A stretch of 64,000 nucleotides of DNA, taken from contig NZ_CP029186.1 in assembly GCF_003096035.1 (NCBI RefSeq), positions 3,640,001 through 3,704,000 of the forward strand, written 5' to 3'. The notes under the pieces were generated by a model. It was given only the letters and a program-made list of their open reading frames with translations, did no database searches and had not been told where the DNA came from. Of this stretch, positions 51,800-60,667 are shown piece by piece. How positions within the stretch are numbered: the stretch's first letter is position 1; every line of letters starts with the position of its first letter. The position numbers were made by a program, and so were the translations under genes. This DNA is from Flavobacterium album. GTDB taxonomy: Bacteria; Bacteroidota; Bacteroidia; Flavobacteriales; Flavobacteriaceae.

Positions 51800-53521
51800 T
51801 CAGTTATTTATTAAATTGAGGTAGCTTCTCGGGTTCCGGCGCGCTATCAGGTCGAATTCTTCGCTGCTAAGGCCCGCAATGGTATCGGAGAGTATCTGCT
51901 TTTCAGATTTATGGTTGCGCACCACATAAAAGTCAGTACCAAATAATACCCGGCTCCTCAGTTTGGTATTGTCGTGTTTCAGCGTCGACTTTAGCAAAGA
52001 ATGGATGGCATTGTCATGGGCAATGTAGCTGATATCGGCATATACGTTGTCAAACTGGAGCATCATACTGCATATTATGGAGTACCAGTCGCAGCCTTTC
52101 CATAACTGCTCGATCTTGCCATCGGTTCTTTTGCCGGTTTTGCTTTTCAAAAAAGTGATTCCTACCGTTGGGTTCTTAAGCACCTGGCTGCTGTAGAGGT
52201 CGCGGTCAAGCTCAAAGAATCGGTGCCATTCGTCCTCGCCGCCAAAATGGGCAAAGCATATTTTAAGCCTTGAAAGGTTATGGGTAAGAGTCGTGTTTTC
52301 ATCGGTATAGCCAAACACTTTGTGCAGGCCGGGCGCCTTTTGCACAACTTTTCGCAGCAACTCTTCTTCCAACAGGCAAAGGTAATTTAGCGGATGCGTG
52401 AAATTAACGCTGAAATCTTTATTCGAGGTCTCAGGCAATAGCAGCGGAATGTATTTTCCTTTGCCATTGGCCTGCTGAAAAATAGGGTGCCTGTCCCATT
52501 GCTTTTCTTTTTTGCCGCGATAAAAAATGGTTCCCCTAATGCAGTGCGTCATGATCGGGATGTTGTTCTCCTGTGCATACAGCCACAGTACCAAAAGCCG
52601 CTCATCAAACGGGTAATAGCCCAATGCGGGATATATCTTGAAACCTGAAAAGCCGTTTTCCTCTACATATGTTTTTACTACGCAGGGCTCTAAAACAATC
52701 CTATCGTTGGCAATGGTATATTTAAAGAAATTCTCATCATCGGCCATCCTTCTGGGATCGACGAACAGGAACGGGTAGATAACATCCTTCAGTATCTTTT
52801 TCATTTTCCTGAGGTCTTCCATCTGGGTGTAAAAATCGGTCGTGACTTTTCCCGCTCCCATATATTCCATATCCATAGGCAGTATTACAAAGGATGTCTT
52901 TGACGGATACTGGTCCCTCAGCCTGCGGAATATCCCTGCCTGTGTGGTATAAAATGCAAAGCGACCAATGGTGAGGTAACGCAGTACCAGCTCTTTGGTG
53001 CCTTTTCCCGGTAGCGACCTGAAAACCGACCAGCCTTTTTTGAGGAGAAAGAACAAGAGGTTTCTGCCGGTAGGGAAAAACAGCCAGAACGCCAGCACCG
53101 TAAGGATTTCAGGGAATGTTTTTTTATGCCACAGCAATATATGGTAACTGATGAGCCAGGCTTTAATTTGGGGCAGCACATCCGGAAAAATCATATACGC
53201 AATATGCAGCAACAGCCACAGGCCTAACGCCCAATAGAAGAGTGATAAAACGGCAGACCGTGCAATTCCCATACGGATATGATAAAGTGCAATTGCCAGC
53301 CGTTTGTACCAGGGCTTAAATTGCCAGCGATAAGGCCCTTTATACCATTTCCGGAATAAGGTTACGATCCATTTCAGGGAGAGAATGCGATACAGTACAC
53401 CCCAAAAGATGCCCGAAACGAATGTTTTTGCCAAATATGGCGGCACATGGTCGGCCGTAAAAATATGGGTATGGCAATTGATCATCGGCAGTTCTTCGCC
53501 TCCGGCTTCCCTTGTTTCCAT
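51800..53521 (-). CDS. Amidohydrolase-family protein with inserted membrane segments
   Basis: A 573-residue protein. Metal-dependent hydrolase marks run through the chain: HTH in INCHTHIF near residue 16, GFKIYPALGYYPFD near 292, IMTHC near 325, ICFAHFGG near 424 and LFGTDFY near 538. Between the first motif and the second lie three or four strongly hydrophobic stretches (about 33-56, 85-112 and 140-167), absent from ordinary soluble amidohydrolases, so the barrel appears interrupted by a membrane domain right after its first strand. The reaction is unknown (decarboxylase or hydrolase of the amidohydrolase_2 type). Co-transcribed with the deacetylase-like gene. Confidence 0.82.
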   Translation of the reverse strand: METREAGGEELPMINCHTHIFTADHVPPYLAKTFVSGIFWGVLYRILSLKWIVTLFRKWYKGPYRWQFKPWYKRLAIALYHIRMGIARSAVLSLFYWALGLWLLLHIAYMIFPDVLPQIKAWLISYHILLWHKKTFPEILTVLAFWLFFPTGRNLLFFLLKKGWSVFRSLPGKGTKELVLRYLTIGRFAFYTTQAGIFRRLRDQYPSKTSFVILPMDMEYMGAGKVTTDFYTQMEDLRKMKKILKDVIYPFLFVDPRRMADDENFFKYTIANDRIVLEPCVVKTYVEENGFSGFKIYPALGYYPFDERLLVLWLYAQENNIPIMTHCIRGTIFYRGKKEKQWDRHPIFQQANGKGKYIPLLLPETSNKDFSVNFTHPLNYLCLLEEELLRKVVQKAPGLHKVFGYTDENTTLTHNLSRLKICFAHFGGEDEWHRFFELDRDLYSSQVLKNPTVGITFLKSKTGKRTDGKIEQLWKGCDWYSIICSMMLQFDNVYADISYIAHDNAIHSLLKSTLKHDNTKLRSRVLFGTDFYVVRNHKSEKQILSDTIAGLSSEEFDLIARRNPRSYLNLINN

Positions 53522-53626
53522 AATGGTATTTGGTTTAAAGCATAGTAAAAATAGTAATAAAGAAGTTAACTGTTTGGTTTTTTTGATATACCTTTAATGT
53601 AAGCTGCTCACCCAAAAGAATTTTTT

Positions 53627-53998
53627 ATGCATACAGGATCAGACATAAGGGAAGTTGTTTTAAAATACACACTCGACACATCGGATGACATCGCGCTAAA
53701 TTGCGACCACTGGACTGCAACCGATTTTGCCGGTGCCATAGATTCGGGATTACTAAAGTATGAAGGCTGGAGCCCAATGGGATCTCCGGATAGTGCCTCT
53801 ACCGGAGGCGCTATAACCGTATTTATTTCCATAAGCATTGAAACTGACGACCCTGTCCTGCAGGAAGAGGACTTCACCAGCGGGCTCATCGATGCCTTCC
53901 AGATTGGGGCATGCGTCATCAGCCACAACGATGATCATACTGTAAATGTAACCGTGCGGGGCATCATAAGGGACCATACTATTCACCGGCAGGAATGA
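53627..53998 (+). CDS. Hypothetical protein, 123 residues
   Basis: Not recognised. A soluble, acidic protein without signal peptide or membrane helix; beta strands are likely at about 8-15 (EVVLKYTL), 62-73 (AITVFISISIE) and 104-112 (TVNVTVRGI). It stands alone on the plus strand between two leftward genes, and its stop is followed by the terminator of the next gene. Composition is like that of its neighbours. Confidence 0.6.
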   Translation: MHTGSDIREVVLKYTLDTSDDIALNCDHWTATDFAGAIDSGLLKYEGWSPMGSPDSASTGGAITVFISISIETDDPVLQEEDFTSGLIDAFQIGACVISHNDDHTVNVTVRGIIRDHTIHRQE

Positions 53999-54018
53999 CC
54001 CCTGTTTGACGGCGGGAT

Positions 54019-54045
54019 AAAAAAAGGGGAAGCCGCAGCTTCCCC
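54019..54045 (-). terminator. Terminator of the SIMPL-domain gene
   Basis: Stem ggggaagc (54026-54033) pairs with gcttcccc (54038-54045) around a cgca loop; the A run 54019-54025 forms the T tract on the minus strand. It lies 22 bp after the stop at 54067. Confidence 0.85.
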
Positions 54046-54066
54046 TATATCTATATTCCATCCTGC

Positions 54067-54750
54067 TTATTGCAAGGCGTAGCTGATGTTCACATTGGCC
54101 GTAACTATCATCTCACCAACGGCAAGTGTCTGCCTTTCTGCGCCGTCCATGGCTTTGTTCATCATCATCATTGGGGCAGGCGGATAATAGGTCTGTGTGT
54201 TATCGGTAACCAATAGTGCCTTGCCTGTTTTCTGTCCCAGCGCTGCAGTATAGTCATCTGCTTTCTTTTTCGCATTGGCTACAGCCAAAACCCTTGCCTC
54301 GCTTTCGTATTGCGCCTGTTTCGATGTCCTGAATTCAACACCATTTACCGTGTTGGCACCTGCATCTACAACACCCATCATAAGGGCATCGTATTTTGTA
54401 AGGTCTTTCAGGTGGATAACAACGGTCTGCGAAGCTACGTAGCTGTATTTCTTTTTGTCATAGTCGTAATTCCTGTTCAGGCTCACCCTTTTTGTCTGGT
54501 AATCTTTTTCGGGCAGCTTGGCATTCTTCAGGTATTTCAGGATGGCATCAATAGCAGCGTCATTCTTTTTCTTTACGTCGGCAGCATCGGCCCCCGTGTT
54601 TTCAACGCCTATGGTTATTACGGCCTCATCCGGTACAACAGATACCCTGCCTTCGCCTGATACGTTTATCTGTGGAGGCTGGTTTTGCTGGATCTGGGCG
54701 TTTGTCATCGTACTTACGAACACAAACAATACTAATGCAATTTTTTTCAT
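54067..54750 (-). CDS. SIMPL (DUF541) domain protein, exported
   Basis: A 227-residue protein with signal peptide (about 1-19, ending TNAQ). The SIMPL/DUF541 domain follows: INVSGEGRVSVVPDEAVI at about 29-46, the YQTKRVSLNRNYDYDKKKY block near 105-120 and a helix with ARVLAVANAKKKADDYTAALG near 150-170. SIMPL proteins are periplasmic or outer-membrane-facing and of poorly known function, often linked to oxidative stress. Single gene with its own terminator. Confidence 0.9.
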   Translation of the reverse strand: MKKIALVLFVFVSTMTNAQIQQNQPPQINVSGEGRVSVVPDEAVITIGVENTGADAADVKKKNDAAIDAILKYLKNAKLPEKDYQTKRVSLNRNYDYDKKKYSYVASQTVVIHLKDLTKYDALMMGVVDAGANTVNGVEFRTSKQAQYESEARVLAVANAKKKADDYTAALGQKTGKALLVTDNTQTYYPPAPMMMMNKAMDGAERQTLAVGEMIVTANVNISYALQ

Positions 54751-54816
54751 GGTAATTTTGTTTTTGATTTTATGATTTGTCTGTAAGATTCCAAAATGCG
54801 TGCCAATTATTGCTGT

Positions 54817-55452
54817 TTACAGCTTTCCCATCTTCGCCATTACGAATAAAATCACGATAGGCACAGCAAGCAGTATGACTACCAAGGTGTTATCATATAT
54901 CATGTATGGCATTCTTGACAGCGCAATTGCATAACCGCCAATGGCCCCTCCGAAGTGGGCCGTGTGGCCAATGTTGTCATTTTTGGCTTTCATACCATAT
55001 ATGGAAAAAAGCAGGTAAATTATCCCGAAAATGTAGCCCGGAATAAAGAAATTTATTTTCCTGTCGGGATCAATCAATATCGATGCAAAGAGCACCCCTA
55101 CAACAGCTCCGGAAGCCCCTATTGCCCTGTAAGAATAGTCGTTTTTATGAAAATATAATGTAAGCAGGCTACCGGATATAAGGCTTGTAAAATATACCAG
55201 TAAAAAACCAATAACACCAAATTTGAAAATCACGACAGGTGCAAAAAAGAAAAGGGTAACCATGTTAAAGATAAGATGCGTAGGGTTCGCGTGCAGGAAT
55301 GCCGATGTAAACATCCTGTATTGCTCTCCTGCCCTTATGCTGCCGACATGAAATTCGTATTTTTTGAAAAAGGAATAATCACCGAAAGCCTTATAGCTTA
55401 CAATTGCATTTATGGCAATGATAGCCACCAAAACCAAATCTATATCTCCCAT
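54817..55452 (-). CDS. Rhomboid family intramembrane serine protease
   Basis: A 211-residue integral membrane protein with about six hydrophobic helices. The catalytic Ser is in GASGAVVG (about 113-120) and the His in HTAHFGGAIGG (about 162-172); the N-terminal HANPTHLIFNM (about 52-62) matches the rhomboid loop/helix with its conserved His and Asn. Cleaves membrane proteins within the bilayer; no substrate can be assigned. Transcribed away from the acyltransferase gene. Confidence 0.9.
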   Translation of the reverse strand: MGDIDLVLVAIIAINAIVSYKAFGDYSFFKKYEFHVGSIRAGEQYRMFTSAFLHANPTHLIFNMVTLFFFAPVVIFKFGVIGFLLVYFTSLISGSLLTLYFHKNDYSYRAIGASGAVVGVLFASILIDPDRKINFFIPGYIFGIIYLLFSIYGMKAKNDNIGHTAHFGGAIGGYAIALSRMPYMIYDNTLVVILLAVPIVILFVMAKMGKL

Positions 55453-55539
55453 ATATTTTTAATAAAGCGTAAAATTAGCCAATCCTGTTGTTATTTCCCA
55501 TCCAAATTACCTTACAAACTCCAAATAAATAATAAAAAG

Positions 55540-55547
55540 TATATTTG
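55540..55547 (+). promoter_or_regulatory. -7 box (TATATTTG) that decides the acyltransferase start
   Basis: Perfect TAnnTTTG match ending 12 bp before ATG 55560. An in-frame TTG at 55545 lies inside the box, so it cannot be the start; ATG 55560 is used. Confidence 0.55.
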
Positions 55548-55559
55548 CATAAAAAAAGG

Positions 55560-56459
55560 ATGCAGCTTTTAGCATATATATTTAGCTACCCGTTTTTCTG
55601 GCTTATTTCGCTGCTGCCGTTCCGGGTACTTTATTTCCTTTCTGACATTACGTATGTAGTTACCTACAGGATCATCGGCTACCGCAAATCTGTAGTGCGC
55701 CACAACCTGGCTCTTGCCCTGCCCCACCTTACTGAAAAAGAACGCAGGGAAGTAGAAAAAAAATCATACCGCCATTTTTGCGATACCTTTTTTGAAATAG
55801 CGAAGTCGCTCACCATTACCGATAAAGAAATACGCAAAAGGTTTACCTTCACCAACATCGAAGTGGCCCACGAATATGAAGACAAGGGCAAAAGCGTTGT
55901 CCTTTTCACCGGACATTATGCCAGCTATGAATGGCTGCTATCTATGAATATGTACTTTAAATCCTTTAAAGGCATCGGAATCTATAAAATAGTAAAAAAC
56001 AAATACTTTGATGCACTGGTTAAAAAAATGCGCGGCCGGTATGGCGCAGAACTGATCGGCACCAAGAACATTATCCCGGCTATGCGCCAAAACAACAGGA
56101 AAGGCATCAAAGGGTTTTATGGCTTCATCAGCGACCAGTCGCCCAAAAAAAGCAGTATTATTTATTATGGCAAGTTTTTTGGCATTACAGTGCCCATGCA
56201 GGTTGGTGGGGAGATGCTGGCAAAGAAGCTGGATATGAACGCCATGTTTGCCCGTATCGACAAAACAGGCCGTGGGTATTATGAATGTACTTTTATTCCG
56301 TTGCCTGGCAGCCCGAAAGATTATCCCAATTATGAGATAACCGACTGGTTTATGAAATTGCTGGAAGACCAGATCAGGGAAAAGCCCGAGTATTACTTAT
56401 GGACGCATAAAAGGTTCAAGCATCGCCTCGACGATACTACAGCTCAAACCAACCCTTGA
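55560..56459 (+). CDS. Lipid A biosynthesis acyltransferase (LpxL/HtrB family)
   Basis: A 299-residue membrane-anchored acyltransferase. An N-terminal hydrophobic anchor (about 1-40) precedes the catalytic HxxxxD-type motif GHYASYEW (about 116-123), then RQNNRKGIKGFYGFISDQSP (about 175-195) and a C-terminal region with YLWTHKRFKHR. It adds a secondary acyl chain to the lipid A precursor at the inner membrane. The ATG at 55560 was chosen over the TTG at 55545 because a -7 box overlaps the latter. The last 23 bp overlap the convergent aminotransferase gene. Confidence 0.92.
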   Translation: MQLLAYIFSYPFFWLISLLPFRVLYFLSDITYVVTYRIIGYRKSVVRHNLALALPHLTEKERREVEKKSYRHFCDTFFEIAKSLTITDKEIRKRFTFTNIEVAHEYEDKGKSVVLFTGHYASYEWLLSMNMYFKSFKGIGIYKIVKNKYFDALVKKMRGRYGAELIGTKNIIPAMRQNNRKGIKGFYGFISDQSPKKSSIIYYGKFFGITVPMQVGGEMLAKKLDMNAMFARIDKTGRGYYECTFIPLPGSPKDYPNYEITDWFMKLLEDQIREKPEYYLWTHKRFKHRLDDTTAQTNP

Positions 56460-57933
56460 TCATTTCGCCTGCATCTGCCTTCGAATTTACATGGCTGAAT
56501 TCGTTACTTGCATTGTTGTATTTATAATCCTTTGCCCACTCTGTGTGGTTTTCTGCCAGTGCCGCAATGCTGTCGCATACATATTGTATCTCTGCATTGG
56601 TAGTTGTCGGATGGATCGACATACGTATCCAGCCCGGTTTCTGGATCAGGTCGCCGGCCGTGATCTTATCAGTGAGGTAATTTGACATTTCCTGATCTAC
56701 ATGCAGCAGGTAATGCCCATAAGTTCCCGCACAGCTGCAGCCCCCACGGGTTTGTATACCAAAACGATCATTGAGGAGCTTTACCCCAAGGTTAAAATGA
56801 AGCCCGTCTATGTAAAAGGATATTACGCCAAGTCTGTTTTTATGCTGTGGTGCAAGTATGTTTAAATTTGGGATGTTGCCAAGTCTTTCGAAAATATAGT
56901 CAATGATCTCTTTTTCCCTTTCCAGGATATTAACTACGCCCATCTGCTCTTTGAGCTTTATAGCAAGAGCTGTTTTTATAACCTGCAGGAATCCGGGAGT
57001 ACCGCCGTCTTCACGCTCTTCTATATCATCTACATATTTGTGCTCGCCCCAAGGGTTGGTCCAGCTTACGGTACCACCGCCCGGATGGTCGGGCACCATA
57101 TTTTTATAAAGCTTTTTATTGAATACCAAGACGCCCGAAGTGCCGGGGCCGCCAAGGAATTTATGGGGCGAAAAGAAAACGGCATCAAGGTAGGCCTCTT
57201 CATCAGCAGGGTGCATGTCGATATTTACATAAGGCGCTGAGCAGGCGAAATCTACAAAACAGACACCATTATATTGGTGTACCATTTTTGCTATTTCGTG
57301 GTATGGAGTTTTGATGCCTGTAACATTAGAGCATGCCGTAACCGATGCTATCTTAAGCGTGCGGTCTTTATATTGTTCAAGCAGCTCCTTTAAGCTGTCA
57401 AGGCATATGAGCCCTTCGGGACAGGCGGGTATCACTACAACATGGGCAATGGTTTCCAGCCATGATGTCTGATTGGAATGATGCTCCATATGCGAAACGA
57501 ACACCACAGGCCTTTTCTCTTCGGGGATAGTAGTGAATGCCCTGAGGTTTTCGGGAACTTTCAGGCCAAGGATGCGCTGGAACTTATTTACAACACCGGT
57601 CATACCCGAGCCTGTAGTAATAAGGATATCATCGTTGCTCGCATTTACATGGTGCTTTATGATGTGCTTGGCTTCGTGGTAAGCATTGGTCATTGCCGTG
57701 CCCGATACGGTAGTCTCGGTATGCGTATTGGCTACAAAAGGGCCAAAATCGTTCAGGAGCTTTTCTTCAATCGGGCGATAAAGCCTGCCGCTGGCGGTCC
57801 AGTCGGTATAAACAATTTCCTGTTTGCCGAATGGCGAAACGAACTCCTGCCCTATCCCGACAATGTTTTGCCTGAATTTGTCGAAGTAGTGTTCCAACTC
57901 GCTTTTTAGCATGGTATCTGCAGCCTGTAACAT
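56437..57933 (-). CDS. Class V aminotransferase (cysteine desulfurase-like)
   Basis: A 498-residue PLP enzyme. The Schiff-base Lys is in FFSPHKFLGG (about 254-263); an N-terminal TASGRLYRP segment, a SHMEHHSN motif (about 148-155, His that stacks on PLP) and a C-terminal GGCSCAG with Cys near 410 are visible. The Cys in the last motif matches the catalytic loop of cysteine desulfurases, though the enzyme is about 90 residues longer than SufS/IscS and lacks nearby Fe-S assembly genes. Substrate uncertain. Overlaps the end of the acyltransferase gene by 23 bp. Confidence 0.87.
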   Translation of the reverse strand: MLQAADTMLKSELEHYFDKFRQNIVGIGQEFVSPFGKQEIVYTDWTASGRLYRPIEEKLLNDFGPFVANTHTETTVSGTAMTNAYHEAKHIIKHHVNASNDDILITTGSGMTGVVNKFQRILGLKVPENLRAFTTIPEEKRPVVFVSHMEHHSNQTSWLETIAHVVVIPACPEGLICLDSLKELLEQYKDRTLKIASVTACSNVTGIKTPYHEIAKMVHQYNGVCFVDFACSAPYVNIDMHPADEEAYLDAVFFSPHKFLGGPGTSGVLVFNKKLYKNMVPDHPGGGTVSWTNPWGEHKYVDDIEEREDGGTPGFLQVIKTALAIKLKEQMGVVNILEREKEIIDYIFERLGNIPNLNILAPQHKNRLGVISFYIDGLHFNLGVKLLNDRFGIQTRGGCSCAGTYGHYLLHVDQEMSNYLTDKITAGDLIQKPGWIRMSIHPTTTNAEIQYVCDSIAALAENHTEWAKDYKYNNASNEFSHVNSKADAGEMIKGWFEL

Positions 57934-57956
57934 AGTGTTGCGTGTTTAAGTCCCTG

Positions 57957-57964
57957 CAAATTTA
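57957..57964 (-). promoter_or_regulatory. -7 box (TAAATTTG) for the class V aminotransferase gene
   Basis: Perfect TAnnTTTG match on the minus strand, 23 bp before the ATG at 57933. Confidence 0.5.
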
Positions 57965-57996
57965 TTAAAGAAACCGATTGAAATATGAATAGTATT

Positions 57997-58032
57997 GATT
58001 TTTTGCCACGAATTGCACTTATTCACAAATTA
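57997..58032. repeat. Partial copy of the gccacgaatt palindrome
   Basis: gattttttgccacgaatt, then gcacttattcacaaatt, matches the left arm of the element at 29447-29548 in order and spacing. The right arm is missing or degenerated. It lies between the aminotransferase and porin genes. Confidence 0.6.
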
Positions 58033-58080
58033 ATATGAAAAACGTGATTATTTGCTGCTCTTTGTAAAATACCCAAAAAC

Positions 58081-59304
58081 CTATATTCCCATCTCCACCT
58101 GAAATCGGATATACCAGTTTTGCTTTGATGTGTTATCCAAATAGGTCATGTCGTCAAGGGTAAATTCCATTTGGGCCTTGAAGGCATGTTCCCATACATA
58201 TTTTGTAACACCAATGCTGTATTCTTTAGTGTCGGGTGCAAGGGCGGCAATATCCCTGTTAACCTTTTGGGTAGAAAACCGCCCAATTATCTCGTAATTC
58301 GAAGGGAAAAGGTAACTCAGCTGGTAGTCGAAACCACTACCGGTAAAGATGTATTTAATATCAGTAGCATCATTTGGATTAAAGGTTATCGGGTCATGCG
58401 CCGACCGTTTCATGTAAGCTGCCATAGCTGCCCACCCGTTATATTTCATCATGGCATCCAGGAAGGTTGTTTTCATATCCTTTTTCTCAAAAAGGTCATC
58501 GCCCAGCTGGCCTCCTGTCCTCCTCGCTTTGTTGTTGTATTGATACGCGCCGGAAACCATCAGTTTAGGCGTTGTTTCCCTTTTAAGGTCACCTTCAAAA
58601 AAAGCTCCGTCTTTTGTAAATGAACCGAAAGGGTACAGCTCGACCTTACCGGTATAGGCCAACCCGTTATCAGGCTTATCGGTAGAGTTCCGGCCCTCGC
58701 CTGTTGTTATAGCGGTCCTGAAGTTGTAGGAGAATTTATCGGGATGCTCATTTTGGTTGTGTACCTGGAAACCAAAATCCCTGTCGATATTAAATTTGGC
58801 ATTGTTGATAGTCCTGTCGGTAAGCTGCAGCCCTCCCGAAGAATTGACCCTTTGGCGGTTGCCCGGCAATTTGGTTTGCCCAAAGCCTATGTTCCAATGT
58901 TTATTCGGACGATAGAAGATTACGGCATCACGAATTATATTAAGGTTCTCACCTTCTTTGATCTCCCCTACATCACCGGGTGCAAAAGACAGCTGAATAG
59001 CATAGATGAACCGCGGATCTCCCACATAACCGTCAAAACGAAGGCGAAGGCGGCGTACCTGCCCGTCAATCGCAGCTTCCTCACCCTCTTCCTGCATATA
59101 TGTTGCCCTGTTCTGGATCCTGAAGCGGATATTGAACTGGAAGATACTGTCGGGCGAGGTTATCCCCAAACCCTTACCATAATTATAGTAGGGCAGCGCC
59201 GAAAGCTTCAAATCATTATCTTTGGTCGTCCTTTTGATATCGATCTGTGCAAATGCGTCTGTGAGACAGAAGAACAACAGGATTAAGAGTACATTTTTTT
59301 TCAT
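58081..59304 (-). CDS. Outer-membrane porin, phosphate-selective (OprO/OprP) type
   Basis: A 407-residue exported beta-barrel. Signal peptide (about 1-19, ending DAFAQ). The chain alternates strands and loops, with the pattern RRLRLRFDGYVGDPRFIYAIQLSF near 85-108 that is characteristic of phosphate-selective porin O/P family members, and ends in an aromatic-rich terminal strand NWYIRFQVEMGI. Probably allows diffusion of phosphate or other anions; selectivity is not inferable. Divergent from prmA. Confidence 0.88.
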   Translation of the reverse strand: MKKNVLLILLFFCLTDAFAQIDIKRTTKDNDLKLSALPYYNYGKGLGITSPDSIFQFNIRFRIQNRATYMQEEGEEAAIDGQVRRLRLRFDGYVGDPRFIYAIQLSFAPGDVGEIKEGENLNIIRDAVIFYRPNKHWNIGFGQTKLPGNRQRVNSSGGLQLTDRTINNAKFNIDRDFGFQVHNQNEHPDKFSYNFRTAITTGEGRNSTDKPDNGLAYTGKVELYPFGSFTKDGAFFEGDLKRETTPKLMVSGAYQYNNKARRTGGQLGDDLFEKKDMKTTFLDAMMKYNGWAAMAAYMKRSAHDPITFNPNDATDIKYIFTGSGFDYQLSYLFPSNYEIIGRFSTQKVNRDIAALAPDTKEYSIGVTKYVWEHAFKAQMEFTLDDMTYLDNTSKQNWYIRFQVEMGI

Positions 59305-59462
59305 CGGGTGCCTTTTTTATAATTAAGTTCAATATTGTACAACACAGAAATATTCGCTTTTGGTGAATTGGCAATTGTTACCAAATTGTTTTATTTCAAA
59401 AAGCTCTGTAAAGTTTGCGCAAACTTAATATTAAATCCACCCATCCAATGTTACGTAAATAT

Positions 59463-59470
59463 TACCTTTG
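59463..59470 (+). promoter_or_regulatory. -7 box (TACCTTTG) for prmA-clpS
   Basis: Perfect TAnnTTTG match 15 bp before the ATG at 59486. It overlaps an in-frame TTG at 59468, which speaks against that as a start. Confidence 0.55.
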
Positions 59471-59485
59471 CAAAAAATTAAAGTT

Positions 59486-60319
59486 ATGTCGAACATTTAT
59501 ATCGGCTATTATTTCACTATCGAGCCTAAAGAACCGGGAGCGGAAATACTGATGGCTGAGCTGGGAGAAACCCCTTTTGAAAGTTTTATAGAAACCGAAG
59601 AAGGCCTGTCTGCCTATGTACAAAAGGACTTTTGGAACGAAAACATCCTTGACGGAATCTACATTTTGGGATCAGATGAATTCAGGATAAGCTATACTTT
59701 CGAAGAAATCGAGCAGGTGAACTGGAACGAGGAGTGGGAAAAGAATTTTGAACCGATAGAGGTTGACAACACCTGCCGGGTAAGGGCACCTTTCCATGAA
59801 AAGAAGGACGTGAAGTACGATATCGTGATCGAGCCTAAGATGAGCTTCGGCACAGGGCACCATGAAACAACTTTCATGATGATACAGCACCTGCTTGAAA
59901 CAGATGTTGAAGGGAAGAAAACGCTCGATATGGGGTGCGGCACTGCAATTTTAGCAATACTTGCCGAAATGAAAGGCGCACAACCTATAGATGCCATAGA
60001 CATCGACAACTGGTGCTACCTTAACTCTATTGAGAATGCAGAGCGGAATAACTGCCACCACATCAGTGTTTATGAAGGCGATGCTGCGTTACTGGAGGGT
60101 AAAAAATATGATGTTATCATAGCCAACATTAACCGCAACATATTACTGAACGATATGCAGGCGTATATGGACTGCCTTAATGCCGGCGGCACACTGTTAT
60201 TGAGCGGATTTTACGAAGAAGACATTCCTGCGATCGATGCATCATGTACCGAAAAAGGCCTTACCTTTGTAAAAAAATTTAGCAGGAACAATTGGGTTTC
60301 TCTAAAATATGTAAATTAG
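59486..60319 (+). CDS. prmA: Ribosomal protein L11 methyltransferase
   Basis: A 277-residue enzyme that methylates ribosomal protein L11. An N-terminal substrate-binding domain (about 1-115) is followed by the SAM domain: the motif preceding it is MSFGTGHHETT (about 124-134), SAM loop LDMGCGTAILAI (about 147-158) and the NPPY-like IANINRN (about 208-214). The start was set at ATG 59486. It is followed 22 bp later by clpS, the usual pairing in Bacteroidetes. Confidence 0.94.
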   Translation: MSNIYIGYYFTIEPKEPGAEILMAELGETPFESFIETEEGLSAYVQKDFWNENILDGIYILGSDEFRISYTFEEIEQVNWNEEWEKNFEPIEVDNTCRVRAPFHEKKDVKYDIVIEPKMSFGTGHHETTFMMIQHLLETDVEGKKTLDMGCGTAILAILAEMKGAQPIDAIDIDNWCYLNSIENAERNNCHHISVYEGDAALLEGKKYDVIIANINRNILLNDMQAYMDCLNAGGTLLLSGFYEEDIPAIDASCTEKGLTFVKKFSRNNWVSLKYVN

Positions 60320-60341
60320 CATTCAGATTAACAGATTGAAT

Positions 60342-60617
60342 ATGAGTACACAGGAAAAAGTTTTAGAAGAAGTATTAGTTGAAGAACTCACTTCGCTGAA
60401 TAACGAGATCATATTGTATAACGATGAATTGAATACGTTTGACCACGTTATAAATACGCTGATAAAAGTTTGCAGCCATACGGCAGAACAGGCAGAGCAA
60501 TGCTCCCTCATTGTCCATTATAATGGCAAATGCACGGTCAAGACCGGCGAATATAAAGAGCTGAAACCGCAGTGTACCCAACTGCTCGAGGCAGGATTAA
60601 GTGCGGAAATAGTGTAA
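60342..60617 (+). CDS. clpS: ClpS, ClpA/ClpC protease adaptor
   Basis: A 91-residue ClpS. Core motifs: ILYNDELNTFDHVINTL at about 25-41, where the Asn-Asp and acidic pocket bind N-degron residues, AEQCSLIVHYNGKC near 54-68 and LLEAGLSAEIV at the end. It hands N-end rule substrates to the Clp ATPase. Start at ATG 60342 (an upstream TTG in frame adds two residues and was not used). Same strand as prmA with a 22-bp gap; ends at a strong terminator. Confidence 0.93.
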   Translation: MSTQEKVLEEVLVEELTSLNNEIILYNDELNTFDHVINTLIKVCSHTAEQAEQCSLIVHYNGKCTVKTGEYKELKPQCTQLLEAGLSAEIV

Positions 60618-60621
60618 TAAA

Positions 60622-60647
60622 AAAAGGATGCCGGCTGGCATCCTTTT
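60622..60647. terminator. Bidirectional terminator after clpS
   Basis: Stem aaaaggatgcc (60622-60632) pairs with ggcatcctttt (60637-60647) around a ggct loop, with A/T runs on both sides. It serves both clpS and the convergent lipoprotein gene at 60668. Confidence 0.9.
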
Positions 60648-60667
60648 TTGCTTTAGCACGGGGGCTA

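Noticed and set aside
51800..53521. Two separate genes (short HTH peptide plus membrane/hydrolase protein)
   Set aside because: One uninterrupted frame carries all motifs in order, with no frameshift or internal stop.
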